A stretch of DNA of 64,000 nucleotides from PALSA-1004 sp963804885 (GCA_963804885.1 CAWDSF010000005.1:186001-250000), one strand, 5' to 3'. Positions 25,171 through 35,676 are shown, counted from the stretch's first letter. Numbers and translations: made by a program. The notes: a model not told the origin generated them from the sequence alone.

Positions 25171-26142
25171 ATGAAAAAACTGAACATCGCGATACTCGGC
25201 ACCGGCAGCATCGCGTCCGGAGGCCACGCTCCAGCGCTGCTGCAGTCGAAGCACGCCCAGTTGTGGAGCGTACTAAGCCGCGATTCGAGCCGGGCTCAAC
25301 AATTCGCGAAACAATTCCACGCGCAATCCGGTTCTCCCGCGCATACCTCGCTCGAATCGCTGCTTGCAGATCCGGAACTCGATGCGGTCATCGTAGCCAC
25401 CCCGGACAAACTGCACTCGGAGCAGACCGTGGCGGCCGCGAAAGCTGGCAAGCACGTGCTTCTTGAAAAGCCGCTGGCGACTGACGCCGATGGCATCGCG
25501 CGAGTTCTCGAAAGCTGCGCTCAATCGAAAATTACTCTGGCCCTTTGCTATCGATTGCACTGGCACGCGGGGCACCGCACCGTGATTAACGCCGTGCGCG
25601 CCGGCAAATTCGGCGACATCCATCACGTGCGCGCTTTATGGACGGAGCAGCATCGCGATTCGAGCAACTGGCGCGCGTCGCCCGAAGTCGGCCGCTGGTG
25701 GAGCCTGGGCGCCATGGGCACCCATCTCGTCGATCTCTGTCGTTGGGTTCTACAGCCGGCGCAGGGCGAAATGACGCAAATTGAAAGCGTGATCGCGCGC
25801 GAGAAGTGGCAAGGCGCGCACGACGAGACGGCCGCGGCGGTATTCAAGTTCGAAGGCGGCGCGACCGCGGCAATCTGCGCGTCGGTGCTGTTCGATGCGC
25901 CGAGCCGGCTCGAAATCTATGGCTCAAAAGGCTGGGCGATTTGCGAAAATACTTTCGGCCGCGAAGCCGCCGGCCGCATCTGGACCAGCGACGGCGAAAT
26001 TGCCTTCCCCGTCGTCAATCCGTTTGTGGGCATGCTCGACGACTTCGTGCAGGCCATACGTCAGCGCAGCAAGCCCGAAGTCGACGTCGTGGAAGGCGCG
26101 CGTAACGCGCAGATCCTGCTGGAGCTGGTCAGGGAAGACTGA
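25171..26142 (+). CDS. Gfo/Idh/MocA-family NAD(P)-dependent oxidoreductase
   Basis: 323 residues. N-terminal Rossmann fold with LGTGSIASGGHAPAL; the family EKP motif appears as LLEKPLATDADG at about residue 98, providing the catalytic lysine. The C-terminal domain includes GTHLVDLCRW. Members oxidise or reduce sugar-like or inositol-like hydroxyls with NAD(P). The gene begins 14 bases after the Bug gene and is likely co-transcribed. The operon would pair an exported receptor with a cytoplasmic dehydrogenase; the sugar or acid is unknown. Confidence 0.9.
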   Translation: MKKLNIAILGTGSIASGGHAPALLQSKHAQLWSVLSRDSSRAQQFAKQFHAQSGSPAHTSLESLLADPELDAVIVATPDKLHSEQTVAAAKAGKHVLLEKPLATDADGIARVLESCAQSKITLALCYRLHWHAGHRTVINAVRAGKFGDIHHVRALWTEQHRDSSNWRASPEVGRWWSLGAMGTHLVDLCRWVLQPAQGEMTQIESVIAREKWQGAHDETAAAVFKFEGGATAAICASVLFDAPSRLEIYGSKGWAICENTFGREAAGRIWTSDGEIAFPVVNPFVGMLDDFVQAIRQRSKPEVDVVEGARNAQILLELVRED

Positions 26143-26154
26143 CCGGAACGTCGC

Positions 26155-27495
26155 TTAAATTACCTCGCGCATGTTCGCGACCTTCTCGATCGCGCTGAAG
26201 TCCGCGAAGACCTTCTCCGCGCGCGCGCCGAGCACCCCTTTGGTGATGGTGGTGAACTTCTCGTGCAGTTGAGCGTGGTTCAGCGGCTGTTGCGGCATGC
26301 CCGGAAAATGAGGCAGGTCGCAGGTGAGCTCGCGGCCGTCCTTCAGCTTCACCGTCACCCGGCTCGCAAGCGGATTGTTCTTGACCGGGTCTTTGCGCAC
26401 GACGACTTTCACGTTGCGGCACAGTGCGCGGATTTTCGGATCGTTGCGCGCCGCTTCGGAAAACGAATCGGGCTCGCGCGGATTGCGATAAAAGGATAGC
26501 GCCACGTTGAACGGGGCGCTGTACTGCGCCATCGTCATGTCCTGCGGCTCGAGGATGTTGTGGTGGCTGAACATTTTCTCGCTGCCTTCGATCGTGATCG
26601 CCGCCACGTCGTCGCCCTGTATCTTGTGCTTTTCCTGCAGCTCGAGCGCAGCGGTGACCGGCACGTGCGAGGTGACGTGGCACGCGTAGCGCTTCAACGC
26701 CAGCGTGAGCAGTTTCCATGACTCACCGAGGCCGGCGGTCAGGCGCGCCGGGTCGCCCTCGTGACAGAACACGTGCATATAGCCGAACTTGCCTTCGAGC
26801 ACGGTGGCCGGGCCGCTGAAGCCGTTCTTGGCGAGGGTCGCCGCCAGCACGCCGGATTCCGCCGCGCGCCCGAGATGCAGCCGCTTGACCATGCCGCCAC
26901 CCGACTTGGAAAACTCGAGCAGGCCGCAGCCCAGCGAGCCGGCAATGCCGAGCGCCATCGTCATCTCGTCCTTGCTGAGCTTGAGCAGGCGGCCGGCAAT
27001 CACCGCGCCGCCGAATGCACCCGTTACGCCCGGCGCGTGAAAGCCGATGTGCTCGGTCGACTGTTTCGACGCGTCGCCGATGCGATGCATCACTTCGCCG
27101 CCCGCCACCACGGCCGTGATGAAATCCCTGCCGCTGGCGCCGACCTCCTGCGCAATCGCGAGTCCCGGTGCGGTCAGCGAAGCGCCCGGATGCACGCCCG
27201 CGCTCGGCTGCACCAGGCAGTCCATTTCGAACGCATGCGCAAGCGCGCCGTTGGCCAGCGCCGCGAGCGGCGCATGCACTTTTTGCGCGGTGCCGAGTAT
27301 GGTGCTCTGGCCGCCGCGGCCGTACTGTTCAGCGTAACCGATGACGATCTTGCTCCACGGCAGCGTCGATCCATACGTGCAGGCCCCGACCGTGTCGATC
27401 ACGCACGCCTTCGCGCGCTCGATGACGTCGCCCGGTATGCGGTCATATTGAAGTTCGGTTGCGAATTCGGCCAGGGTTTGCGCTGCGGTGGTCAT
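26155..27495 (-). CDS. MmgE/PrpD-family protein
   Basis: 446 residues of the MmgE/PrpD superfamily, whose best-known member is 2-methylcitrate dehydratase. It starts with MTTAAQTLAEFATELQYD and contains the helical-domain blocks GSTLPWSK, AHAFEMDCL, HPGASLTAPGLA and HAPGVTGAFGGAVIAG. No methylcitrate synthase or lyase is nearby, so a propionate role is not supported, and other members process other tricarboxylates or hydroxy acids. It converges with the Gfo/Idh gene and lies downstream of a small unknown gene on the same strand. Confidence 0.9.
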   Translation of the reverse strand: MTTAAQTLAEFATELQYDRIPGDVIERAKACVIDTVGACTYGSTLPWSKIVIGYAEQYGRGGQSTILGTAQKVHAPLAALANGALAHAFEMDCLVQPSAGVHPGASLTAPGLAIAQEVGASGRDFITAVVAGGEVMHRIGDASKQSTEHIGFHAPGVTGAFGGAVIAGRLLKLSKDEMTMALGIAGSLGCGLLEFSKSGGGMVKRLHLGRAAESGVLAATLAKNGFSGPATVLEGKFGYMHVFCHEGDPARLTAGLGESWKLLTLALKRYACHVTSHVPVTAALELQEKHKIQGDDVAAITIEGSEKMFSHHNILEPQDMTMAQYSAPFNVALSFYRNPREPDSFSEAARNDPKIRALCRNVKVVVRKDPVKNNPLASRVTVKLKDGRELTCDLPHFPGMPQQPLNHAQLHEKFTTITKGVLGARAEKVFADFSAIEKVANMREVI

Positions 27496-27541
27496 AAGTC
27501 CTCGTATACTTTCTGAAAATTAACAATAAAAAACGCGCCTG

Positions 27542-27835
27542 CTACTTGCCGCACAACTCCGCCGCGCGCTGCTTCGCGTAGATGAGCGCATTGAAGCCCA
27601 GGCCGCTCAGCGTTTTGTCTTCGTTGCGGAATATGCACGGCAATTCGCCGTACGCCTGAAACTTCGCGAACAGCTCCACGCCCGTCATGCCGGCGGTGTG
27701 CTCGCGAAGCAGCGCGCTGTCGATCGTGCGCTTGGACGCCGCAATTGCCGCCTCGAGCGTATCGAAGTCGCCAACGTGCCGCAATGCTTTTTCGGCGCTG
27801 TCTGCCTTGCTGTAAGCCTCGACGTAAAAAGTCAT
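27542..27835 (-). CDS. Small conserved protein, paralogue of the gene at 10.5 kb
   Basis: About 97 residues from ATG 27835; an upstream start at 27874 adds 13 residues and has no ribosome site. It shares MTF[FY]VE, the LEAAIAASKRTIDSAL helix, a GELPCIFR core, EDKT and FN with the protein at 10547-10843. No signal or membrane segment. The shared order of short conserved blocks suggests a small alpha/beta domain. Function unknown. In both places it stands at the edge of a possible operon. Confidence 0.65.
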   Translation of the reverse strand: MTFYVEAYSKADSAEKALRHVGDFDTLEAAIAASKRTIDSALLREHTAGMTGVELFAKFQAYGELPCIFRNEDKTLSGLGFNALIYAKQRAAELCGK

Positions 27836-27983
27836 TTGAGTCTCCTCTCCAAAAACCACGAGGTTAGTGCGCACCTTCCGCGAAATCGAGGGAAAAAGTC
27901 GCTACACGTCGCCGCGATGAGCGGCACCACGTGTCTGCTCCATCGCGGTGGGGCAAGCCGGCGCCACGCGTCCGGTCTCGCCC

Positions 27984-30435
27984 CTATTTGTCTTCCATCA
28001 CCCAGACTCCGTCCCATTCGCCTTGGGGCGGGTTGAGCTTCAGCTTTTCGCAGCGGTCGATGTAAATCTTCGACAGCGTGTCATGCGGATTCAGGCGCAG
28101 CCCCTTGCGAAATGCGGCGATCGCCGCGTCCCACTTGCCGGCGCGGTATTTGGCCAACCCGTCCTTGAACTGATTGACGACGTCCATCAGGTTCGGGAAC
28201 GACGCGTCGTCGTGATAATCGAGCACTTCGTGAACCGCGACCGGCTTGGTCTTGCCCTTGACCACGACGAGGTCGATCTCGCGCGTGCGGTAGGTGCCGC
28301 GCAGCTTCTTGTAGGTGAATTCGCTGATCAGGATGCGCGCGCGCGTACTGCTTGCACGCGGACTCCAGGCGCGCTGCGAGGTTCACGCCGTCGCCGATGA
28401 TGGTGAAGTCCATGCGCTTCTTCGAGCCGATGTTGCCCGACACGACGATGTCGGTGTTCAGCCCGATGCCGATGTCGACCGGCTTCTGCCTTCGCTGACG
28501 CGCGCTCACGTTCCAGCGGCGCAGGCTCGTTGATCATCGCGATCGCGGCGCGCACCGCGCGATCGCTCGTCGTCGTCGTGCGCGCACCGGGACGCCGAAC
28601 GCCGGCCATCATCGCGTCGCCGATGAACTTGTCGAGCATGCCGCCTTCGCTTCTGGATGCACGTCGACCATCAGCGTGAAGTACTCGTTCAGCATCGCCA
28701 CCGTGCCCTGCGGCCCGAGCTCCTCGGAGATGCGTCGTGAAGCTGCGGATGTCCGAGAACAGCACGGTCGCCGTCGACGCTCTGGCCGCCGAGCACTTCG
28801 GCGCCCGCCGCCAGCAGCTGGTCGGCGATCGCCGGGTCCATGTAGCGCGACATCGTCGACTTCATGCGCTTCTCGCTCGAGATGTCCTCGATCATGATCA
28901 TCGAGCCGAGCCGCTTCTGCTCGACGCTGATCAGCGGCATCACGGTGACGTTGACCGAGACGCTGCTCGCCGGCGAACGTCCAGCTCGGCGTCCATCGTG
29001 ACCTCGGGCTGCTGCGTCTCACTCGACGCTCTGTCAGCTTGTCGAGCACCCACGCATTCGGCGCCGGCGAAGAATTCCTGCGCCGGCCGGTCTGCATGAT
29101 GCGCCGCGCCCGGCGCGCAGGATGCGCAGGCCCGCGGCGTTGCAGGTGACGATCGTTGCCGTTCTCGTCGAGCGTGAGCACGCCGTTCGACATCGATTCG
29201 AGCATGCTCTCGTTGTAGTTCTTCATGTTCTGCACGTCGGCGAACAGCTTGGCGTTCTCGAGCGCGATCGAGATCTGCGCGGTGAACGCCTTCAGCCGCG
29301 ACTCGTCCTCGGCGGTGAACGGCCCGCCGCGCTTGTTGAGCACCTGGGTCACGCCGATGATCCTTGCCGTGCTTGTTGACGATCGGCACGCACAGGATCG
29401 AGCGCGTGAAGTACCCGGTCTGCTTGTCGAACGCCGGGTTGAAGCGCAGGTCGGCGTAGGCGTACGGGATGTTGATCGTCTTGCCGGACGTGAAGACGGC
29501 GCCGGCGATGCCGACGGTGGTTGGGCAGCCGGATCTGCATCGACTTCGAGCCCCTGCCCGACTTCCGACCACAGCTCGTCGGTCTTCTCGTCGTTCAGGA
29601 ACAGCGTCGAGCGCTCGGCGTTCAGCATGCGCGTCGCCTCGCCCATGACCTGCTGCAGCAGCGAGCCGAGCTTGATGTCGGCGGTCACCTCCGACACGAT
29701 CTCGAGGAACTCGATCTCCTGCGCGCGGAGCGCCTTCATGCGCTCGATGAACTGCGCGCTCTGGAGCGCCAGCGTGCCCTGCGTCGTCATCGCCGACCAG
29801 CAGCTTCATGATCGCTCTTGCGTGAACGCGCCCCGCTGCTTGTTGAGCGACTGCGCGACGCCGATGATTTCGCCTTTCGCGGTCCTGATCGGCACGCACA
29901 GGATGTTGCGCGTGATGAAGCCGGTCTGCTCGTCGATCGCTGCGGTTGAAGCGCGCGTCGGCGTAGGCGTCGTCGATGATGATGCCGCTCGCCCGTCGTG
30001 AACACGTGGCCGGCGATGCCGCTGTTGTTGAGCAGCCGGATCTCGCGCTTGATGATTGCCCTGGGCGACGCGCGAGTAGAGCTCGTTCGTCTCGGGATCG
30101 TTCAGGAACAGCGTGCCGCGTTCCGCATTCAGTTCGCGCGTCGTGACTTCGACCAATCCATTCAACACGTCGTCGAGCGTTTCCATGCCCGACATTTTTT
30201 GCGAGATGCCGAGCAGCAGCTCGGCGAAACGCAGGCGGCGGTCGCGGGTCGCGTTCGAACCGGAATTGCCTGTACGCGCTGCCTTCCCGGCCGACGCCAC
30301 CAGTTTTTTGCGCGCTTCGGCGACCATCGTCGAAATGGCCGGCTTGGCACCGCCGCCGTTGTTGGAATGTTTCGCTGCCGCCGACCGGGGGCCGCCGCCA
30401 TTCCCCGAATGTTTCAATGTCACGATCTTGCCCAT
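27984..30435 (-). pseudogene. GAF-GAF-PAS adenylate/guanylate cyclase with C-terminal TPR, heavily frameshifted
   Basis: Reading pieces in order on the minus strand gives one protein of about 817 residues: a basic, Gly/Asn-rich N terminus, GAF domain 1 (LLGISQKMSGMETLDDVL, RNILCVPIRTAKGEIIGV), GAF domain 2 (LNAERSTLFLNDEKTDELW, RSILCVPIVNKHGK), a PAS-like stretch (GVLTLDENGN), then a class III cyclase catalytic domain with FSDIRSFTT, MLDKFIGDAMMA and NIGSKKRMDFTIIGDGVN. Both metal-binding Asp and the FTIIGD/VNLAARLE nucleotide block are present. The end has a TPR-like repeat. At least ten frame changes lie between 28.3 and 30.1 kb. The start (30435) is one base from the stop of the coiled-coil gene, so the two are co-translated. 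Confidence 0.82.
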
Positions 30436-30436
30436 G

Positions 30437-30889
30437 TCAGCTGGCCGCGCGCGTGACTTCGAGCTCTTCGCGCAGCGTCGCGACCGTCGCCTTCAGCTGC
30501 TGAATTTCGTCATGCGTGGCGCGCAGCGCGTCCTGCACGCTGCGATCCTTGTCCTGGCGTTCGAGCTCGAGCGCATCGCGCAGCGCCGACGCCGCCGACC
30601 GCAACTGCACGATTTCATGGTTCGCCGTCACGATGGCATCCTGCACGGCTTTGTCGCGGTCGATGCGCGCCTGCTCCAGCGCTTCGCGCAATGCGGCCGC
30701 CGTGGATTTAAGCTGCGCGATCTCGGTGCTGCTCGCCGTCAGCGCTTCCTGCACGCATTTTTTCTTGTCGTCGAGCTCCTGCTCGAGCGCGTTGCGCAGC
30801 GCCGCCACCGTGTTCTTCAGATCGCGGATTTCCGTCAGCCAGGCGTGGATGTCTTCCTGGGTAACGGCGGCAGGTTGCGGTGTGTCCAT
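30437..30889 (-). CDS. Coiled-coil protein with 36-residue tandem repeats
   Basis: 150 residues, almost entirely helical. From about residue 24 it consists of three full and one partial 36-residue repeats with the pattern LK-x-T-x-AALR-x-ALE-x-E-x-x-DKD-x-x-VQDAL-x-A-x-x-EIxQ. The heptad spacing of Leu/Ala implies a long coiled coil. The stop overlaps the cyclase start by adjacency (one-base gap), so it is probably a partner or scaffold for the cyclase. No catalytic residues. Charged and repetitive; repeats may have arisen by duplication, which also makes this region prone to assembly error. Confidence 0.8.
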   Translation of the reverse strand: MDTPQPAAVTQEDIHAWLTEIRDLKNTVAALRNALEQELDDKKKCVQEALTASSTEIAQLKSTAAALREALEQARIDRDKAVQDAIVTANHEIVQLRSAASALRDALELERQDKDRSVQDALRATHDEIQQLKATVATLREELEVTRAAS

Positions 30890-30944
30890 GCGTTATTGTA
30901 ACGGGCGTAGTGTGGACGGCGATAGGCTAAGACTCATGGGCCGG

Positions 30945-31896
30945 CTAATCAACCTTGGCACCGGATTCTTTCACCACTCTGGTCCACTTCGCGAGCTCCG
31001 ACTTGATGAAGTCGGCGAATTGCTCGGGGGAATTTTCGGCGGCGGCCTCGTAACCTGCGGTTTTGAGCCGCTGCACGATCTCGGGCTGCTTCAGCGCGCG
31101 CATCGCCTCGGCGTTGATCCTGGCGACGACCGCGCGCGGCGTGCCCGCCGGCGCGACAAAACCGTTCCAGCCCCGGACGTCGAACCCGGCGAGGCCCAGT
31201 TGGCTCAATGTCGGCAAATCCGGCGCGAGCGGCGAAGTCTGCAGGCTGGTAATCCCCAGCGCGCGCACCTTGCCGGCCTGCACCTGCGGCATCGCGGCGG
31301 ATACGATCGCGAATGCCATCTGCACCTGGCCGCCGACGAGATCGATCATCGCCTGGCCTGCTCCCTTGTAGGGCACGTGCACGATGGCGATGCCGGCCGC
31401 CACTTTAAACATTTCAGCGGCGAGATGCGGCGGCGTGCCGTTGCCCGACGACGCGTAATTGATCTGGCCCGGGCGCTTTTTCGCGAGCGCAATCAACTCT
31501 GCCATCGACTTGACCGGCAGCGACGGATGCACCATCAGGATGAAAGGCGCCGACGCGGCCAATGCGACCGCCGAGAAATCCTTGATGACGTCGGTGGTGC
31601 CGATCTGCAGCGCAGCGTTGATCGGGTACGACGCGCTCGACAGCAGCAGCGTGTAGCCGTCGGGCGCGGCTTTCGCCACCGCCTCGGCGGCGACCGCGCC
31701 GCCGGCCGCGGGACGCGGATCGATGACGATCTGCTGGCCCCATGCCTCGGTGAATTTCTGGCCCATGATGCGCGCGACGATGTCCGGGCCCGGCCCGACG
31801 ATCACGCGGATCGGCTCGCGCGGGAAATTCCTGCGCGATGGCGTTGGTTGCCGCCATCAGCAATACAGCCGCGATCCAGCGCAGTTCGAACGTCAT
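30945..31896 (-). pseudogene. Bug-family solute receptor, frameshifted near the N terminus
   Basis: ATG 31896 starts a normal signal (IAAVLLMAATNAIAQEFPA); the body resumes in another frame from about 31820 (PIRVIVGPGPDIVARIM). Deleting or adding one base in GCGCGAGCC near 31822 joins them. The block after PIRVIV is short: GPGPDIVARIM replaces the usual VPFxPGGGTD, a variant shared with the 36.8 and 37.7 kb receptors. HVPYKGAGQAM and WNGFVAPAGTP follow. Followed on this strand by the coiled-coil and cyclase genes after 55 bases. Confidence 0.83.
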
Positions 31897-31923
31897 GGCG
31901 CATTCCCCTTGAAAACCGATTGC

Positions 31924-32031
31924 AGCCGCAGATGAACGCAGATACACGCTGATAAAACAGGAACCCAATCACAAAGGCGATACATCTTGACTGATTTTGC
32001 TTTTCGAAGCATCTGCATGCTATCTGCGGCT
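31924..32031. repeat. Interspersed inverted repeat, AGCCGCAGAT family, copy 2
   Basis: Ends are perfect 10-base inverted repeats: AGCCGCAGAT at the left and ATCTGCGGCT at the right, 108 bases in all, with inner copies (CGCAGATACACG, ATCTGCATGC). It sits between a Bug gene start and a lactonase end on the same strand. Confidence 0.7.
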
Positions 32032-32038
32032 CATTGCT

Positions 32039-32942
32039 CTACCAGCGCTTGAAGCCGCGGCGCCCCGTGCTTTGCGCGCGGTATACGCAGCCGTCGCCGC
32101 TCGTCACGTACAGGCTGTCGAGCTGCGCGTCGCCGAACGCGCAGCGCATCGGCGCGCCGCCCGGCAGGCGGTGCGCTTCGATTACCGCGCCGTCGGGTGC
32201 GAACACATAAAGCATCGGCGCCCGGCCCCGCCTCGGGCGAGCCGCCGCACGCGACGAGGTTACCGTCGCTGTCGAGGCACAGGCCTTCGATCCCGCGATG
32301 CTCGCCTCTATGATCCGCGCCGAATGCATGCAGCACGGTGTACGGGCCGACCGACCCGTCGTCGCGCACGGCATACGCGCGCAATTCGCGCGGACCTTTG
32401 CGGCCGATTTCGCCTTCCGCCACATACAGCGTTTTTTCGTCGGGCGACAATTGCACGGCGCGCGGCGCGACGGTGTCGTAAGTGACGCGCCGGATTTTCC
32501 ATGCGTGGCGCTCGTCGAGCTCGAGCCGCAGTACCGACGCATGGTCGAGCGCCGGAAAAATCTGCGGACCGAACGCGAGCACCTTGCTGTACGGATCGGA
32601 GAACCACACGCGTCCCGCACGATCGATCACGAGATCCGACGGGTGGTTGTGAACCGCGCCGTCCAGCCGGGTAGCCGTTACGGCCGCAGTGCCGTCGGCG
32701 AGAAACTGAATCACGCGGCGCCCGCCGTCCTGGCACGCGAACAACCTGCCGTCGGGCGCGAATGCAAGACCATTGATGCGGTTGGCGAACTTGCGGTACT
32801 CGCCGGTTGCGCGCGTCGCCGGATCGAAACTGCGGATAAAACCTTCGTCGACGGTCGCGAACAGCATGCGCGCGCCGTCCCAGGCGAGCCCGCCCATCGC
32901 GCCCGGGTAAGGACCGGCAACCCGTTCGAAATTCAAGTTCAT
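32039..32942 (-). pseudogene. SMP-30/gluconolactonase-family protein, one frameshift
   Basis: Start ATG 32942. The first part (to about residue 235) has the six-bladed propeller signatures GGLAWDG, NGLAFAPDG, SPDEKTLYVAEGE. Near 32226 an extra base in a GGGCCGGG run moves the frame; the continuation APMLYVFAPDGAVIEAH...DSLYVTSGDGCVYRA ends at TAG 32039-32041. Total about 300 residues. Family members hydrolyse sugar or other lactones using a single divalent metal; the metal ligands (Glu near the start, Asn, Asp) are compatible but not all assigned. A second paralogue lies immediately upstream, sharing direction. Confidence 0.8.
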
Positions 32943-32952
32943 CGCGGGCCCC

Positions 32953-33846
32953 TTACCACACCGCCACGCCGGGCACTTTGACCCGGGTGCGGTAGACCTG
33001 TTTGAAGGTCGTTACGTAGAGCGACTTCCAGTCGTCGTCGCCAAAGCCCATGTTGGTGCAATGCCCGGGGATTTTGAGCCGCCCCAGCAGCCGGCCGTCG
33101 GGCGCGATCACATGCACGCCGCCGGGGCCGGTGCAATACACATTGCCTTCGACGTCGCACTTCATGCCGTCGGCGACGCCATCCTCGGTGCCGGTCAGCT
33201 TGTGAAAGAGGCGGCCGGGCCCGACGCTGCCGTCGGGATTCACATCGAACGCGCGGATCAGCGCGAGACGCGTGTCGTTCACATACAGAATTTTTTCGTC
33301 GGGCGAGAATGCGAGGCCATTCGGATACGTGCAATCGGCGATCACGAGCTGCACTTCTTTGCCGTCCGGCGTCAGCCGGAACACGCCCATCATGTCGAGA
33401 TAACGCTGCACGTCCTGCGCGACCATGCCGGGAATCACGAGCCCGCCCGCCGAATCGGTCCAGTACGTGGAGCCGTCGGAACGCACGACGATGTCGTTCG
33501 GGCTGTTGAATTTCTTGTCCTGATACTTCGACGCGATCGTCGTAATCGTTCCGTCGTGCTCGAAGCGGTAAATCGTGCGGCTGCACCAGCCGGCGACCGT
33601 CAGCCGTCCTTCCTTGTCGAACGTCATGCCGTTCGCGTGCCCCGACGGACGCAGCACGACTTCGCGCCCGACGCCCGGCTTCCATTTCCAGATGGTGTTG
33701 CCGATGATGTCGACCCAGTACAGCTGACCGCTACGCTTGTCCCACACCGGACCTTCGCCGAAGGTCAGGCCCTGCGCGATGCTGTCGAGCGGCGGATCGC
33801 GATCGACGACCCGCTCGAAACCCGGCGCGATGAGATCAGTGTCCAC
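32953..33846 (-). CDS. SMP-30/gluconolactonase-family protein
   Basis: About 297 residues from GTG 33846, chosen because GGAGG lies seven bases upstream; a TTG at 33879 would overlap the preceding gene further. Propeller signatures GPVWDKRSGQLYWVDI, NGMTFDKEGRLTVAG, SPNDIVVRSDGSTYWTD and NGLAFSPDEKILYVNDT are complete, including the Asn and Asp typical of metal ligands. The start overlaps the ThDP-enzyme stop by 11 bases, so the two are translationally coupled. No signal peptide. Together with the 32.0 kb paralogue it suggests lactone chemistry in this operon. Confidence 0.88.
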   Translation of the reverse strand: MDTDLIAPGFERVVDRDPPLDSIAQGLTFGEGPVWDKRSGQLYWVDIIGNTIWKWKPGVGREVVLRPSGHANGMTFDKEGRLTVAGWCSRTIYRFEHDGTITTIASKYQDKKFNSPNDIVVRSDGSTYWTDSAGGLVIPGMVAQDVQRYLDMMGVFRLTPDGKEVQLVIADCTYPNGLAFSPDEKILYVNDTRLALIRAFDVNPDGSVGPGRLFHKLTGTEDGVADGMKCDVEGNVYCTGPGGVHVIAPDGRLLGRLKIPGHCTNMGFGDDDWKSLYVTTFKQVYRTRVKVPGVAVW

Positions 33847-35534
33847 CCGCACCTCCGGGTGCCCAGGCTTTTTCAGCAAGCGCGTTTTCCTCCGTGACTA
33901 CGTCAATCACGACCGGACGGTTCATGGCGAACGCTTTCGGCAGCAATTCTTTCAACTGCCCCGGCTTGTCGACGCGGAACGCCGCGCAGCCGAGCGCTTC
34001 GCCCAATTTTGCGAAATCCACGGATTTCTGGAAGCGCCAGATTTCTCCCGAGCGCTCCATATCCTTGCCCTTGTAGGCGGCATTCACCAGCGGAATCTCC
34101 TGATTGAGCGAACTGTTGTTGTTGACGACGACGACGAGATTGATGCCGTAGCGCGCGGCGGTTTCGAGTTCGGCGAGATGGTAGTACGCGCCGCCGTCGC
34201 CGGTGAAACACACGACCGCACGATTGGGCAGCGCACATTTGACGCCGATCGCGCCGGGCAAGCCCCAGCCGAGCGAACCGGCACAGCGCACGAAACCCTG
34301 GCGCGGGCTGCTGAATTCGATCATCTGCCCGGTCCACATGCCCGAGTGGCCGGTGTCGGACACGACGACGCCATCCGCCGGCAGAGCCTCGGAAATTTCG
34401 CGGCATACGCGCTCGGGCCGCATCGGCATTGCATTTGAAGTCATCAGCGGTTCGGCGACCGCGCGCCATTCGGCGACGAGTGCCTGCACCCGGCCCAACC
34501 ATGCTTGCGCGCCCGCTGCCGGCTTGCCTGCCGCATCGATCAGATGACGCAATGTCACTTTGGCGTCGCCGATCAACGAAACGGCATTCGGATAATTGCG
34601 GCCGAGCTCTTCGGGATCGATGTCGAGTTGAATTACGGTGACGCCCGGCTCCGGCACTTTCCAGCTCGTCGTCAATTGCCCGCCGGTGTGGCTGCCGATG
34701 AAAAACACGAGATCGGCTTCGGCGAGCGCCTTGTTCGCGCAACTGCGTGAATACACGCCCGCCACGCCGACATTGAGCGGATTCCTGTCGAGCATCGCCG
34801 CCTTCGCATTGAGCGACGTAGTGACCGGTATCTGCAGCTTCTCGGCGAATTCGACGAGCTCGGCCTGCGCGCCCGATGAAACGACGCCGCCGCCCGCGAC
34901 GATCATCGGCCGCTGCGCTTTCGCGAGCACCGCGAGCGCTTCGCGCACGCGCGACGGCTCGGGCTCGGGCCGGAACGCCGGCACCTGCTTGAATCTGCTC
35001 TTCGACGAGCGGCGTGAGATCGGCCTCGGCGTCACCAATCGAGCCGCCGTGCAATCCGCTCAGGCGCAGATGCGCAGGGCCTGGCGCACCGGTAGTCGCT
35101 GCGCGAAATGCCTGGCGCATCAAGTCGGGCAGGCGCTTTACGTCGTCGACCTGCGCGCTGAACTTGGTCACGGCGTCGAACTGGTTGAAGTCCTCGACTT
35201 CCTGGTAAGCGTGGCGATAGCGCGAGCCGGGTACGGAGCCGCCGCTGATCGCGATCATGGGCGAGCACGCCATGAAGCCATCGCGCAAACCCGCCGCCAG
35301 GTTCGATGCGCCGATTTGCTGCGCCATGCAGACGCCGGGCTTGCCGCTCGCGCGCGCATAGCCGTCGGCCATATAAGCCGCGGCCTTTTCGCCGTGCGTC
35401 ATGATTTTGTGGATCTTGAAATCATCCATTTCCGCGAGCGCGCGCATGAGTATCGTCGGTACGTAAAACACATGCGTGACGCCGTAGCCGTGAATGACCT
35501 CGGCGAACAATCGCGAGCCGCTCATTTTTGCCAT
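33836..35534 (-). pseudogene. Thiamine-diphosphate-dependent enzyme (acetolactate synthase-like), one frameshift
   Basis: Start ATG 35534 with GGAGGAGAT upstream. The PYR domain has the cofactor Glu in THGEKAAAYMADGYAR; the central domain is present; the PP domain has the ThDP/Mg motif from GDGGAYYH to VVVVNNN. Full length about 565 residues. The frame breaks near 34990 at an extra G (EEQIQ then QVPAFRPEPEP). The reaction could be acetolactate synthesis, 2-oxo-acid decarboxylation or a ligase-type carboligation; the residues deciding this are not clear by eye. It heads a minus-strand operon with two lactonases and diverges from the tandem cupins. Confidence 0.86.
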
Positions 35535-35627
35535 TACAGGATCTCCTCCACAAAACGGACTGCCATACAATCAACGGAATAAATCGCGCCAAAAAAACCT
35601 TTTTTCAGACTTTTGCGCGCGAGCGGG

Positions 35628-35639
35628 TGATTATAATCA
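35628..35639. promoter_or_regulatory. 12-base palindrome overlapping a consensus -10 box
   Basis: TGATTATAATCA is a perfect dyad containing TATAAT (35632-35637). It lies between the divergent ThDP and cupin genes, about 40 bases before the first cupin. A regulator binding here would block the promoter. No clear -35 at 17 bases. Confidence 0.45.
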
Positions 35640-35676
35640 ACGATTGAGACGTCCAAAAATAAATCGGAGCCCTGTG

